NCBI GenBank assembly: GCA_937912025.1
Contig: CALDOZ010000004.1
Span: forward strand, 1-58,984
Direction of reading: 5' to 3'
Source of the DNA: an uncultured Clostridia bacterium
GTDB taxonomy: Bacteria; Bacillota; Clostridia; Christensenellales; Borkfalkiaceae
Length of the DNA stretch: 58,984 nt
Of the stretch, positions 8,255 to 16,889 are shown piece by piece (the stretch's first letter is position 1; every line of letters begins with the position of its first letter). Position numbers and translations under genes: made by a program. The notes beneath the pieces were generated by a model that did not search any database, had not been told where the DNA came from, and saw nothing but the letters and a program-made list of their open reading frames with translations.

Positions 8255-10450
8255 TTAACTCATACTACCGGGGTTTATTTCGGTATAGCATAACACGTTT
8301 TTAGACGTATTATCTATTGATATTTGGTAAAATTTATGCGCAATTTCTTCATTAGCGCCACAAACTCTTGCTAAAATTTGATAGCGGTATTTATTTTTCA
8401 TGCGCTTGATTGGGCTACGCATTTTATTAAAATACACAAAATAGCGTTGATAATTATCGTATACTTCTTTGCAACTAAAATATACCGTCTTTAACGTTTC
8501 AAGGGCGATTTTATCATCGTCACTTTCAACCATAATTCTAATAACGTCGGCAAACGGTGGGAAGTGCGTTGCGCGCCTTATGGCGCATTCCTTTTCAAAA
8601 AAGCCTTTATAATCGTATTTAGTAGCGTATAAAAGCACGGGGTGACGCGGACTAAACGTTTGAAGAACAACCTTACCCGCTTTATTTGCCCTACCGCTAC
8701 GACCTGATACTTGCGTAATTAACTGAAAAGTACGCTCCGACGCGCGATAGTCTGAAAAATACAAACTCATATCGGCATCAAGTATTCCAACCAACGTAAC
8801 GAAAGGAAAGTCGTGACCTTTGGCTATCATTTGCGTACCTACTAAAATATCCGCTTTTCTATCACCAAAATCTTTCAAGATTTTAAGGTGCGCTTCTTTA
8901 TTTTGAGTAGTGTCGTTATCCATTCTAAGTATTTTAGCAGACGGAAAGAGTTTATTTAACTCGTCAACGATTTTTTGAGTACCCGTTCCGCTATAATTTA
9001 CGTTTACGCTACCACACTCAACGCAAGCGGTAGGCACGGCGTAATTTGCCCCGCAATAATGGCATTTTAATAAATTTTCGTGCCTATGATAAGTTAAAGC
9101 AACGTCACAATGCTCGCATTTAGCAACAAAACCGCACTCTCTACATATAATTTTTTGAGAATAACCGCGTCTATTTAAAAAGATAATTGCTTGCGAGTTG
9201 TTTTTTAACGCTTGTTCTAACTCGTATTTTAATGCCGACGAAAATGGAGACGGATTACCGCTTCTAATTTCGTCACGCATATCGGTAATAATTACTTCAG
9301 GTAGCGGTTTGCCGTTTACCCTTTCTTTCATTTCAACGAGAGTATAGTCGCCGTTTACCGCGCCTAAATAACTTTCAATTTTAGGAGTTGCGCTACCTAA
9401 AACAAGTTTTGCGCCGTTATACTCAGCCCTAAACTTTGCTAAGTCGCTAGTAACGTATCTAGGACTTGATTCGCTTTCGTAACTACTATCGTGCTCTTCG
9501 TCAATAATAATTATTCCAACGTTTTCAAGCGGAGCGAAAATTGCGCTTCTTGCCCCGATTGCTATTTTTGCCTCGCCACTTCTAAGTCGCCACCACTCGT
9601 CAAATCTTTCGCCGGCAGATAGTCCGCTATGGAGTATTGCGCACTTATCGTTAAATCTACCACGAAATCTTGCAAGCGTTTGCGGTGTTAACGAAATTTC
9701 AGGTACGAGCATTATCGCCGTTTTTCCACTTTGTAAAACCTTGCTTATAAGTTGCATATAAACTTCAGTTTTACCAGAACCCGTTACGCCGTGAATAAGC
9801 GTTGGCTTAGTTGAATTTAGCGTTAATGCTACGGCGTTTTGTTGCTCTTTAGAAAGTTTAACGATATTGTCGCCGTCAGTTAAATTTTTGTATGGAGAAC
9901 GCGCTTGCTGTTCTTCCGTAATTACTATGTAATTACGTTTAATTAAAGCGTTTAGCGCTGAGTTGTTGAAAAGATTGTTAAGTTCAGAAGTTTTAGTCTT
10001 GCCGTTATCTTTTAAAAACTGTAAAATACCCTTTTGGCTTTGGGCGGTTTTAGATAGCGATGAAATCATTTTATCAAACGAAAACTCATTACTAAGCGTA
10101 GCAAAATTGGCAGTTTTTTTCCTTACTTTACCCTGCCTCATTTCACTTGGTAAAAACAACCTTAAAATACACGCTCTTGAAACGTGATATTTATTGCGCA
10201 TATACTCAGATAGTTCAAGATTTTCCTTAGTAAGCGCGGGTATTTCGTTGATAACGCGTATAATTTTTTTAATTTTTTGTTTGTCAAAAGTAGTGTTTTC
10301 TTTTACGGCAATAACAAAGCCTTCCGTTTTGAATTTACCAAACGGAACTATAACTCTTGAGCCTGGCATTACGCCGTCAATCGTTATTTCATAATCGAAA
10401 ATTCTATCAAGTTCAGACGTGTTTAAATCAATAATGACTTCTGCAAACAT
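8255..10450 (-). CDS. priA: Primosomal replication restart helicase PriA
   Basis: A 731-aa superfamily 2 helicase that reloads the replisome at stalled forks. The N-terminal DNA-binding domain (MFAEVIIDLNTSELDRIFDY) is followed by Walker A HGVTGSGKTEVYM (about 220), the DEEH box and a zinc-binding cysteine cluster (about 435-480: CRECGF, CEHCD, CHYCG, CVECG). The C-terminal helicase motifs include QVSGRSGR. Full length. A hairpin separates it from rpoZ upstream. coaBC, which often lies between rpoZ and priA, is absent. Confidence 0.96.
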   Translation of the reverse strand: MFAEVIIDLNTSELDRIFDYEITIDGVMPGSRVIVPFGKFKTEGFVIAVKENTTFDKQKIKKIIRVINEIPALTKENLELSEYMRNKYHVSRACILRLFLPSEMRQGKVRKKTANFATLSNEFSFDKMISSLSKTAQSQKGILQFLKDNGKTKTSELNNLFNNSALNALIKRNYIVITEEQQARSPYKNLTDGDNIVKLSKEQQNAVALTLNSTKPTLIHGVTGSGKTEVYMQLISKVLQSGKTAIMLVPEISLTPQTLARFRGRFNDKCAILHSGLSAGERFDEWWRLRSGEAKIAIGARSAIFAPLENVGIIIIDEEHDSSYESESSPRYVTSDLAKFRAEYNGAKLVLGSATPKIESYLGAVNGDYTLVEMKERVNGKPLPEVIITDMRDEIRSGNPSPFSSALKYELEQALKNNSQAIIFLNRRGYSQKIICRECGFVAKCEHCDVALTYHRHENLLKCHYCGANYAVPTACVECGSVNVNYSGTGTQKIVDELNKLFPSAKILRMDNDTTQNKEAHLKILKDFGDRKADILVGTQMIAKGHDFPFVTLVGILDADMSLYFSDYRASERTFQLITQVSGRSGRANKAGKVVLQTFSPRHPVLLYATKYDYKGFFEKECAIRRATHFPPFADVIRIMVESDDDKIALETLKTVYFSCKEVYDNYQRYFVYFNKMRSPIKRMKNKYRYQILARVCGANEEIAHKFYQISIDNTSKNVLCYTEINPGSMS

Positions 10451-10470
10451 AATAAATACAATTATTAAAA

Positions 10471-10504
10471 TAGGTCAGCGGTGCAAAATACAACCGCTAA
10501 CCTA
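10471..10504 (-). promoter_or_regulatory. Hairpin between rpoZ and priA
   Basis: An 11-bp stem (TAGGTTAGCGGT paired with ACCGCTGACCTA on the minus strand, with one wobble pair) lies in the 61-bp gap, followed by ATTTTAATAATT. The T-run is broken, so it may be a leaky terminator or an RNA processing site lowering priA relative to rpoZ. Confidence 0.5.
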
Positions 10505-10511
10505 TCGGGTG

Positions 10512-10727
10512 TCAGTTATTCGTTACGATAATTTTACCTTCGTACACTTCGTTAGCAGCTGCGGTAAGCGGTTTTTGATTATTAAGTACGCCGGTATTTT
10601 GATTTTTAGCAATGTCGCCAAGTTGCCTTGCGCGTTTAGCAACAACAACACAGAAAGCATATTTCGAGCCTTCGTATTTTTCGCCAAGTTTTGAAGTAAG
10701 TTCGTCAATAGGTGGTTCGTTAATCAT
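10512..10727 (-). CDS. rpoZ: RNA polymerase omega subunit
   Basis: A 71-aa omega subunit, which helps assemble RNA polymerase around the beta-prime subunit. It shows the family pattern PIDELTSKLGEKYEGSKYAFCVVVAKRARQL followed by NQKPLTAAANEVYEGKI. Length is normal for Firmicutes. The ribosome site is AAGGAGTG. It follows yicC by 24 bp, with no gmk between them, unlike the usual order. Confidence 0.93.
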   Translation of the reverse strand: MINEPPIDELTSKLGEKYEGSKYAFCVVVAKRARQLGDIAKNQNTGVLNNQKPLTAAANEVYEGKIIVTNN

Positions 10728-10751
10728 TATGTATCACTCCTTATTCTATGT

Positions 10752-11630
10752 CTATTCTACGTTTTGAATTTGCTCTCTTACCTTTTCAATTTCACATTTT
10801 AAAGTAAGAGCGTTATCGGTAACCGTAACGTCGTTTGATTTTGAACATACGGTGTTTGCTTCACGGTTAAACTCTTGAACTAAAAAGTCAAGGCGTTTAC
10901 CTATTTCACCGCTTGCATTACAAATGGCTCTAAACTGAGCAATATGCGAACGTAAACGGGTTAATTCTTCATCAATATTACATTTATCGGCAAAAATTGC
11001 TACTTCTTGTAAAATTCTAGCCTCGTCAATTTTTGTATCTTGTAAAATTTCAGTTAATCTATCGTTTAATTTTTGACGATAATTTTCGCTAACCTCAGGC
11101 GCGCGCTTAGCAATAATTTCAACGGTATTTTCAATAGTTTGCACTCTACCTAATAAATCCGCGCAAAGTTTAGCGCCTTCAAATTCGCGCATTTCGTTAA
11201 GACTATCACACGCGTCTTCAACGCATTTTTTAAGTAACGGAGTTAACTTTTCAACGTCTAACGCGTCTTGAGATTGCTTTATTACGTCTGGCGCTTTCAT
11301 AAGCGAAGTAATGGTATAATCGTTTTCAACGTTAGGAAAAGCGTTTACTATTTTGTTAAGCGCTTCAACGTACGCGCCTGCTAAGGCAACGTCAACGTCC
11401 AAACTAACGTCGCTAACGTTTTCGTTTTTATAAGTTACAAAAACGTCCGCCTTGCCCCTTTTAAGTTTTGACTGAACTGCTTTACGCATAACGTCTTCAA
11501 GAGCAAGAAAACCGCGTGGATATTTTAAGTTTACGTCTAAAAATCTATTATTTACTGTTTTAATTTCAACGGTAAGAGTAATTCCATCGCTACAAACTTC
11601 CGCTCTACCGTAACCAGTCATACTTCTCAT
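10752..11630 (-). CDS. yicC: YicC family endoribonuclease-like protein
   Basis: A 292-aa YicC/YloC protein. It starts with the hallmark MRSMTGYGRAE, has LKRGKADVFVTY (about residues 58-70), and ends with the conserved DUF1732 block (RLDFLVQEFNREANTVCSKS, then CEIEKVREQIQNVE). E. coli YicC is reported to be an endoribonuclease; the role in Firmicutes is not settled. It is part of the pcrA-to-rpe run. Confidence 0.93.
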   Translation of the reverse strand: MRSMTGYGRAEVCSDGITLTVEIKTVNNRFLDVNLKYPRGFLALEDVMRKAVQSKLKRGKADVFVTYKNENVSDVSLDVDVALAGAYVEALNKIVNAFPNVENDYTITSLMKAPDVIKQSQDALDVEKLTPLLKKCVEDACDSLNEMREFEGAKLCADLLGRVQTIENTVEIIAKRAPEVSENYRQKLNDRLTEILQDTKIDEARILQEVAIFADKCNIDEELTRLRSHIAQFRAICNASGEIGKRLDFLVQEFNREANTVCSKSNDVTVTDNALTLKCEIEKVREQIQNVE

Positions 11631-11673
11631 AATTTAATCACCTTTTATATTTTAACACAAGTTAAAATAAATT

Positions 11674-13626
11674 TCAAGTAGAAATTAGCGAAACAAACTC
11701 ATTTTCGTCAATAATTTTTATATTTAGAGCTTGCGCTTTGCTAAGTTTAGAACCTGCTTCCGCGCCAGCAATAACGAGCGTAGTAAGTTTTGATACCGAA
11801 CTCATAACTTCTCCGCCTTGCGCTTCTATAATTTTTTGCGCTTCGCTACGCTTATAGTATTGAAGCGAACCCGTCAAAACGACCTTTTGACCTTTAAATA
11901 CTCCGTTTTCGTTTGCATTTGATTGACTTTCGTTAACTACAACACCAAGACTAATTAATTGATTAATCTCATCAACGTTTTTTTGATTTTTGAAATAGTC
12001 TTCAATTGCTTTGGCGGTAACTTCACCAACGTCTTTAACAGCAATAAGTTCATCAAAATTAGCGTTTTTGATGTTTTCAAGAGTTTTAAACGCCTTAACT
12101 AAATCTTTTGCCGTCTTTTTACCTACCCCATCAATACCAAGAGCAAAAATAAAATTTTCCAAACTAACGTTTTTAGATTTTTCTATTGCGTTAATTATAT
12201 TTTCAGCCTTTTTATCTTTAAAACCTTCAAGTGTCATTAAGTCAACTTTTGTAATTTTATAAAGTTTAGAAAAACTATCAACGTTAAACTTTTCGTATAA
12301 AACGGTGGCGGTCATTTCAGAAAAACCGTCAATATTCATACAATCTTTAGACGCAAAGTTAGTTAAAGAGGCAACAATTCTCGGCTTACAATTTTCATTT
12401 TCACAAAATAGATTAGCGCCGTCTTCAATAAGTTTCGTGTTACAGTACGGACAAATTTCAGGCTTAATAACTTCTACTGAATTACTAAAATGCTCTGTAG
12501 TCCCTAAAATTTCAGGTATAACTTCATTACTTCGCCTAATTAAAATTCTACTGTTAATTTTAACGTTTTTTCTAATAATATCGCCATAGTTATTTAGAGT
12601 TGCTTTTTTAACGGTAGCGCCACAAAGTTCAACTGGTTCAACTATGCCAAGCGGTGTTAATTTGCCAGTTCTACCAACTTGCCAAACAACGTCTTTAAGT
12701 ATAGTGGTAACTTCTTCTGCTTCAAACTTAAACGCCATTGCCCAGCGTGGAAATTTCTCGGTATAACCAAGTTCTTCACGAGTGAAATAATCGTCAATTT
12801 TTATCACGACACCGTCAGTTAAATAATCTATATTTTTCCGCTCGTTATCGATAATTTTAATATTTTTTTCAATTTCTTCAAACGTGGTTGCAACCTTTAA
12901 AAAACTATAAACCTTAAACCCGTTTTTAGTTAAAAATTCAAAACATTCACGCTGAGTGTGAATAACGTCGTCTTCAATATAATTGACGTTATAAAACAAA
13001 ATTTCAGGACTTCTTTTTTCAGTTTCTTTAGGGTCTAAATTTCGTATTGCGCCGGCAACGGCGTTACGCGCGTTTTTTAAAATTTCAGTTGCTGTTTCGT
13101 TGTATTTTTTAAGCGTTGAAAGTTTAATTACCGCTTCGCCCTGAACCTCCACCGTGCCTTTGTAATCTATTTCAAGCGGAAAAGTTTTAATAGTTAAAAC
13201 TTGCGCCGTTACATCTTCGCCTTCTACACCGTTTCCACGAGTAGTAGCCCTAACAAATTTACCCTTTTGATAAGTTAAACATATAGTTAAACCGTCATAT
13301 TTATACTCAATAGTAAATTGTGGAGTTTTATTAGACGCCTTTACCGCCTTATTGTAAAAGGACAAAAGTTCTTCACTCGTTAAGCATTTATCTAAACTGT
13401 AAAGTTTGTTTATATGCTTATGTTTTTTAAATGAAGATATAGGCTCGCCACCAACCCTACGAGTTGGCGAATTAAACTCAACTACGCCCGTTTGTTCTTC
13501 TAACTTTCTAAGTTCGTCATAGAGTAAATCGTACTCTTTATCAGATACGGACGGATTATCTAAAACGTAATATTCATAACTTAGTTTATTTAATTTTTCA
13601 ATTAAAAACTTCATTCTTTCATTCAT
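11674..13626 (-). CDS. ligA: NAD-dependent DNA ligase
   Basis: A 650-aa ligase sealing nicks during replication and repair. Domains in order: Ia (SYEYYVLDNPSVSDKEYD), the adenylation domain with nucleotidyl lysine K109 in KYDG, an OB fold, a four-cysteine zinc finger (CPYC...CENENC), helix-hairpin-helix motifs (about 480-560) and a C-terminal BRCT domain (about 575-650). Complete. It lies 52 bp downstream of pcrA, the usual Firmicute pairing. Confidence 0.96.
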   Translation of the reverse strand: MNERMKFLIEKLNKLSYEYYVLDNPSVSDKEYDLLYDELRKLEEQTGVVEFNSPTRRVGGEPISSFKKHKHINKLYSLDKCLTSEELLSFYNKAVKASNKTPQFTIEYKYDGLTICLTYQKGKFVRATTRGNGVEGEDVTAQVLTIKTFPLEIDYKGTVEVQGEAVIKLSTLKKYNETATEILKNARNAVAGAIRNLDPKETEKRSPEILFYNVNYIEDDVIHTQRECFEFLTKNGFKVYSFLKVATTFEEIEKNIKIIDNERKNIDYLTDGVVIKIDDYFTREELGYTEKFPRWAMAFKFEAEEVTTILKDVVWQVGRTGKLTPLGIVEPVELCGATVKKATLNNYGDIIRKNVKINSRILIRRSNEVIPEILGTTEHFSNSVEVIKPEICPYCNTKLIEDGANLFCENENCKPRIVASLTNFASKDCMNIDGFSEMTATVLYEKFNVDSFSKLYKITKVDLMTLEGFKDKKAENIINAIEKSKNVSLENFIFALGIDGVGKKTAKDLVKAFKTLENIKNANFDELIAVKDVGEVTAKAIEDYFKNQKNVDEINQLISLGVVVNESQSNANENGVFKGQKVVLTGSLQYYKRSEAQKIIEAQGGEVMSSVSKLTTLVIAGAEAGSKLSKAQALNIKIIDENEFVSLIST

Positions 13627-13678
13627 AATTTTAACCTTTAAAAAAAGTTATATTTTTAGATTTTATGCGGAATTTTAA

Positions 13679-15967
13679 TTATTTTTCAATCGTCATAGGC
13701 GCTAAGTGAGCCATTAAAGTTTTAATACCTACACCAATAAAAGCAACGTCAACTTTTTGCCCTGACGCGTCGTTTCTAACAGCAATTACAGTACCAACGC
13801 CAAACTTAGCGTGGCGAACTTTTTGCCCTGTTTGGTATTTAATACTAGAACTACTTGTCGGTTTTGAATTTGCGTTAGTAGACGACGTAATATGCTTTTT
13901 ATAAAGTGACGAAAATGAAGTTCTACCCGTGCTTCTTGACGGAGCGTCTTCATCTGGATAATAACCGTAATCATCTTTAACTCGGTAATTATTACGTTCC
14001 ATTTTAGTTTCGTAACTACCGCCAAACCTACTAAATGAATTTCCACGAGAAAATTCAGGAGTATCACAAAATAGATGTTTTTCTATTTCAGCCAAAAACC
14101 TACTCTTTTCAGTTATAGACCTGTTGCCATACAAATAACGACTTCTTGCGCGAGTCATATATAACGTTTGTCTTGCTCTCGTTATAGCAACGTATACTAA
14201 GCGACGTTCTTCTTCAAGCGTTTCTTCACTATCAACCGAGCGCGACGTTGGAATAATAGTTTCATCAAGTCCAACAAAAAAGACGGTATCAAACTCTAAG
14301 CCTTTAACTGAGTGAATGGTAGCCACCGTAACGTAATTACTCTCATCCATCTCGTCGGTATCGGCGCTTAAAGTTATCGAACTTAAAAAGTCTGAAATGG
14401 TAGCGCCCGGGTTTGCCTTTTCAAAAGAAATTGAAGCGTTAACAAATTCGTTTACGTTCATTTTTTTGTCGTTATTTTCTTCGGTATTTTCAACAAATTG
14501 AGATAAGAAGTCCGTTTTGTCAATAATAAATTTAACCGTTTCAGACAAAGTTAGCCTTTCACTTTCAAGCATTATTGCCGAAATTATGTTTTTAAAATCG
14601 CAAATTCGACATTTAGCGCCGTTACTTAGCGGTAAATTTTCATAATCAAAAATCTCGTCGAAAACTGACGACATATTTTCGCTTGCGCTATCTAAAATTG
14701 CGGTAACAGATTTATCACCAATACCACGCTTAGGAACGTTTATTACCCTTAAAATCGCCTCGTTATCAACGGGGTTTGCTATAATTCTTAAATACGCAGT
14801 TAAATCTTTAATTTCTTTGCGGTCAAAGAATTTAAAACCACCAAACACTTTATATGGAATATTATACTTTAAAAACTCTTGTTCGAACGAGCGTGATAAA
14901 GCGTTAATTCTCATTAAAACGGCAAAATTAGACGCCCTTTTTCCCTTTAAAATTTGCTCTTTAATTTTCGTTGCAACAAATTGCGCTTCCGCTTCTTCAT
15001 CATTTGCAATATGAAGGTATGGTTTTTCACCAAGTTCGTTATCAGTCCATAACGTTTTTTTCTTGCGCATATTGTTGTTTTTTATAATTTCATTTGCAAC
15101 CGTCAAAATATTTTTAGTGGAACGGTAGTTTTGTTCAAGTTTATAAACTTTTGCGCCTTCAAAATCTTTTTCAAAATCTAAAATATTAGAAATTTTAGCA
15201 CCACGCCACCCGTAAATGCTTTGGTCATCGTCACCAACGACAAAAATATTGCCGTGGTACGAACTTAACATTTTGCAAATTTTGTATTGAACGGTGTTAG
15301 TGTCTTGAAATTCGTCGATATGAACGTATCTAAACTTAGAACTAAAAAACTCTAACGTTTCTTCGCTTTCTTCAAATAAACGTAACGTTTTAATTAAAAG
15401 GTCGTCAAAATCAAGAGCGTTGCTTTCTTTTAAAGTTTGCTCATACTTAACAAAAATTTCAGTAACTTCGCCTATATAGCGCATACGCGGATTTTCTTCT
15501 TTATATTCACGCGGATTTAAGTCTTTATTTTTAGCGTCTGAAATTGCGTTTAGACAAATTTTTAATAGTGGATCTTGCGGGTAACCAAGGTCTGCAATAA
15601 TACGTTTTAAAACTCGCGTTTTATCGTCTTCGTTATATATAGAAAAATTCTTTTCAAAACCTATTGCGCCAATATTAGTGCGCAAAATTTTAACACACAT
15701 TGAGTGAATTGTAGAAACCCACATTTTTTCAGCACCGTCAACCATTTTAGAAAGCCTTTCTTTCATTTCATTGGCCGCTTTATTGGTAAAAGTAATTGCA
15801 AGTATAGACGAAGGGCTTACGTTTAAATTATTTACTATGTAAGCAATACGGCTTGTTAAAACTCGCGTTTTACCACTACCAGCGCCGGCAATTACTAAAA
15901 CTGCGCCTTCGGTATCTTTTACGGGCAATATTTGTGTTTGGTTAAGTTTATCAAGATAATTATTCAT
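13679..15967 (-). CDS. pcrA: UvrD/PcrA-type DNA helicase
   Basis: A 762-aa superfamily 1A helicase for repair, plasmid replication and removal of blocked RNA polymerase. Walker A is AGAGSGKT (27-34). DEFQDTN, GDDDQSIYGWRGA and VHSVKGLEFD-type motifs follow. The C-terminal tail (YQTGQKVRHAKFGVGTV) is the RNA-polymerase-interacting fold typical of PcrA. There is no Shine-Dalgarno site: the promoter places the transcript start at or next to the ATG, so translation is probably leaderless. Confidence 0.95.
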   Translation of the reverse strand: MNNYLDKLNQTQILPVKDTEGAVLVIAGAGSGKTRVLTSRIAYIVNNLNVSPSSILAITFTNKAANEMKERLSKMVDGAEKMWVSTIHSMCVKILRTNIGAIGFEKNFSIYNEDDKTRVLKRIIADLGYPQDPLLKICLNAISDAKNKDLNPREYKEENPRMRYIGEVTEIFVKYEQTLKESNALDFDDLLIKTLRLFEESEETLEFFSSKFRYVHIDEFQDTNTVQYKICKMLSSYHGNIFVVGDDDQSIYGWRGAKISNILDFEKDFEGAKVYKLEQNYRSTKNILTVANEIIKNNNMRKKKTLWTDNELGEKPYLHIANDEEAEAQFVATKIKEQILKGKRASNFAVLMRINALSRSFEQEFLKYNIPYKVFGGFKFFDRKEIKDLTAYLRIIANPVDNEAILRVINVPKRGIGDKSVTAILDSASENMSSVFDEIFDYENLPLSNGAKCRICDFKNIISAIMLESERLTLSETVKFIIDKTDFLSQFVENTEENNDKKMNVNEFVNASISFEKANPGATISDFLSSITLSADTDEMDESNYVTVATIHSVKGLEFDTVFFVGLDETIIPTSRSVDSEETLEEERRLVYVAITRARQTLYMTRARSRYLYGNRSITEKSRFLAEIEKHLFCDTPEFSRGNSFSRFGGSYETKMERNNYRVKDDYGYYPDEDAPSRSTGRTSFSSLYKKHITSSTNANSKPTSSSSIKYQTGQKVRHAKFGVGTVIAVRNDASGQKVDVAFIGVGIKTLMAHLAPMTIEK

Positions 15968-15973
15968 GTATAT

Positions 15974-16002
15974 ATTTTACCACATAAATAGTGACAATTC
16001 AA
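15974..16002 (-). promoter_or_regulatory. Promoter of pcrA, predicted leaderless
   Basis: TTGAAT (15997-16002), 17 bp, TAAAAT (15974-15979) with a TGG extension in front of the -10. Only six bases separate the -10 hexamer from the ATG at 15967. Confidence 0.6.
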
Positions 16003-16025
16003 GTCAAAACTATACGGCAAATTAA

Positions 16026-16051
16026 AAACTTTGCTAATATTAGCAAAGTTT
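16026..16051 (-). terminator. Palindromic terminator of the 16051-16449 gene
   Basis: A perfect palindrome AACTTTGCTAAT/ATTAGCAAAGTT immediately at the stop codon, followed by TTTTTAAT on the minus strand. Confidence 0.7.
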
Positions 16052-16449
16052 CAATTTACGTTTTCAAATTTTGCTTCACGATAAAATCTTTCTTTCATTT
16101 TAAGATATTTATTAGAAAGTTCTAAAATATACCGCTGTTTTTGCTCGTAATTAAGAGTATTAAAATATTCTTTATCGGTAAGCCTACCAATAGCATCGCT
16201 AACTTCACCGTAAGTTAATAGTAAGTCTTTTACTTTTTGATAAAACACTTCGTCTTCATTATTAACTCCTTTTACGGTAGTTGCAATTTTTGATTGATAG
16301 TAATCATAAACCTTAGACTTTTCAGTTGAGTTTACACCGTCTTTAGTTAGTTGTTCTTGTAAATTTTCTTTATAATCTTGCCAAAACCTGCTTTTTAAGC
16401 GGTTTTTAGCATCTTTTGCGTAAGATTTTAAACTTTTTTCACCATTCAT
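16051..16449 (-). CDS. Hypothetical small charged protein
   Basis: A 132-aa soluble, highly charged and probably all-helical protein. It has no signal peptide, membrane segment or motif that I recognise. An AAGGTG ribosome site precedes the start. It lies just upstream of pcrA on the same strand, but a terminator and the pcrA promoter separate them. It could be a cytoplasmic accessory protein; no function is proposed. Confidence 0.6.
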   Translation of the reverse strand: MNGEKSLKSYAKDAKNRLKSRFWQDYKENLQEQLTKDGVNSTEKSKVYDYYQSKIATTVKGVNNEDEVFYQKVKDLLLTYGEVSDAIGRLTDKEYFNTLNYEQKQRYILELSNKYLKMKERFYREAKFENVN

Positions 16450-16567
16450 AATTCACCTTGATATTTTTACGCATTTTATTTTTATAATTAATTTAGTGTA
16501 ATTTTTTAATTGCGCTAGACTAATTTATTAAATTTATCTAACTTTTTTAAAATTTTATATTGCTAAC

Positions 16568-16615
16568 ACTATCGAAATCGGACATATTTTTTAAAAAATG
16601 TCCGATTTCGATAGT
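16568..16615. repeat. 48-bp inverted repeat, copy 1
   Basis: Arms ACTATCGAAATCGGACAT and ATGTCCGATTTCGATAGT are perfect 18-bp complements around ATTTTTTAAAAA, so almost the whole element can form one long hairpin or cruciform. It is base-for-base identical to 31332-31379. No T-run follows, so it is not an ordinary terminator. No flanking target duplication is obvious. Confidence 0.9.
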
Positions 16616-16746
16616 CCTTTACGGATAATTTTTTAATTTTTGATATAAATTTTAGTTCTCATTTGCGTTTTTGTACGATTTCATACTATATTAAACTTTA
16701 TTAATTATTGTAGTCAACCACAAACTTTAACCTTGCACCTTTAATG

Positions 16747-16880
16747 TTTAATAATGTGCGGTTTTAAAGGGCTAGAAACAAGTTAGGCTAGGCTCACTTT
16801 ATTGGCACGGACTGAATTGACCTTTGTGGTCATTCAGGTCGGGACGATAAAGTAGAAACGATGTATTGCGCCGTTTATAG
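16747..16880. repeat. Dispersed 3'-flanking repeat, short copy (behind pckG)
   Basis: It contains TTTAATAATGTGCGGTTTTA, AGGGCTAGAAACAAGTTAGG, an imperfect hairpin CTGAAT-GACC/GGTCATTCAG and GTATTGCG. Each block has a counterpart at 31591-31838. The internal part is shorter here, as if deleted. Confidence 0.65.
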
Positions 16881-16889
16881 ACCTTTAAA

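Larger units (their letters stand above)
16450..16889. other. 440-bp intergenic region holding a composite repeat
   Basis: No gene is visible. Reading away from the PEPCK stop codon, the region holds a GTATTGCG-CG-TTATA block (16863-16880), an interrupted hairpin around AATTGACC/GGTCATT (16806-16850), AGGGCTAGAAACAAGTTAGG (16768-16787), TTTAATAATGTGCGGTTTTA (16747-16766) and a 48-bp inverted repeat (16568-16615). The same modules occur in the same order behind the gene at 31836. Confidence 0.7.

Noticed and set aside
10523..10708. Second open frame inside rpoZ on the same strand
   Set aside because: Overlaps rpoZ in another frame; rpoZ has the family sequence and ribosome site.
16568..16615. 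48-bp inverted repeat as a rho-independent terminator
   Set aside because: The A/T run is in the loop; the outer ends lack a T-run.
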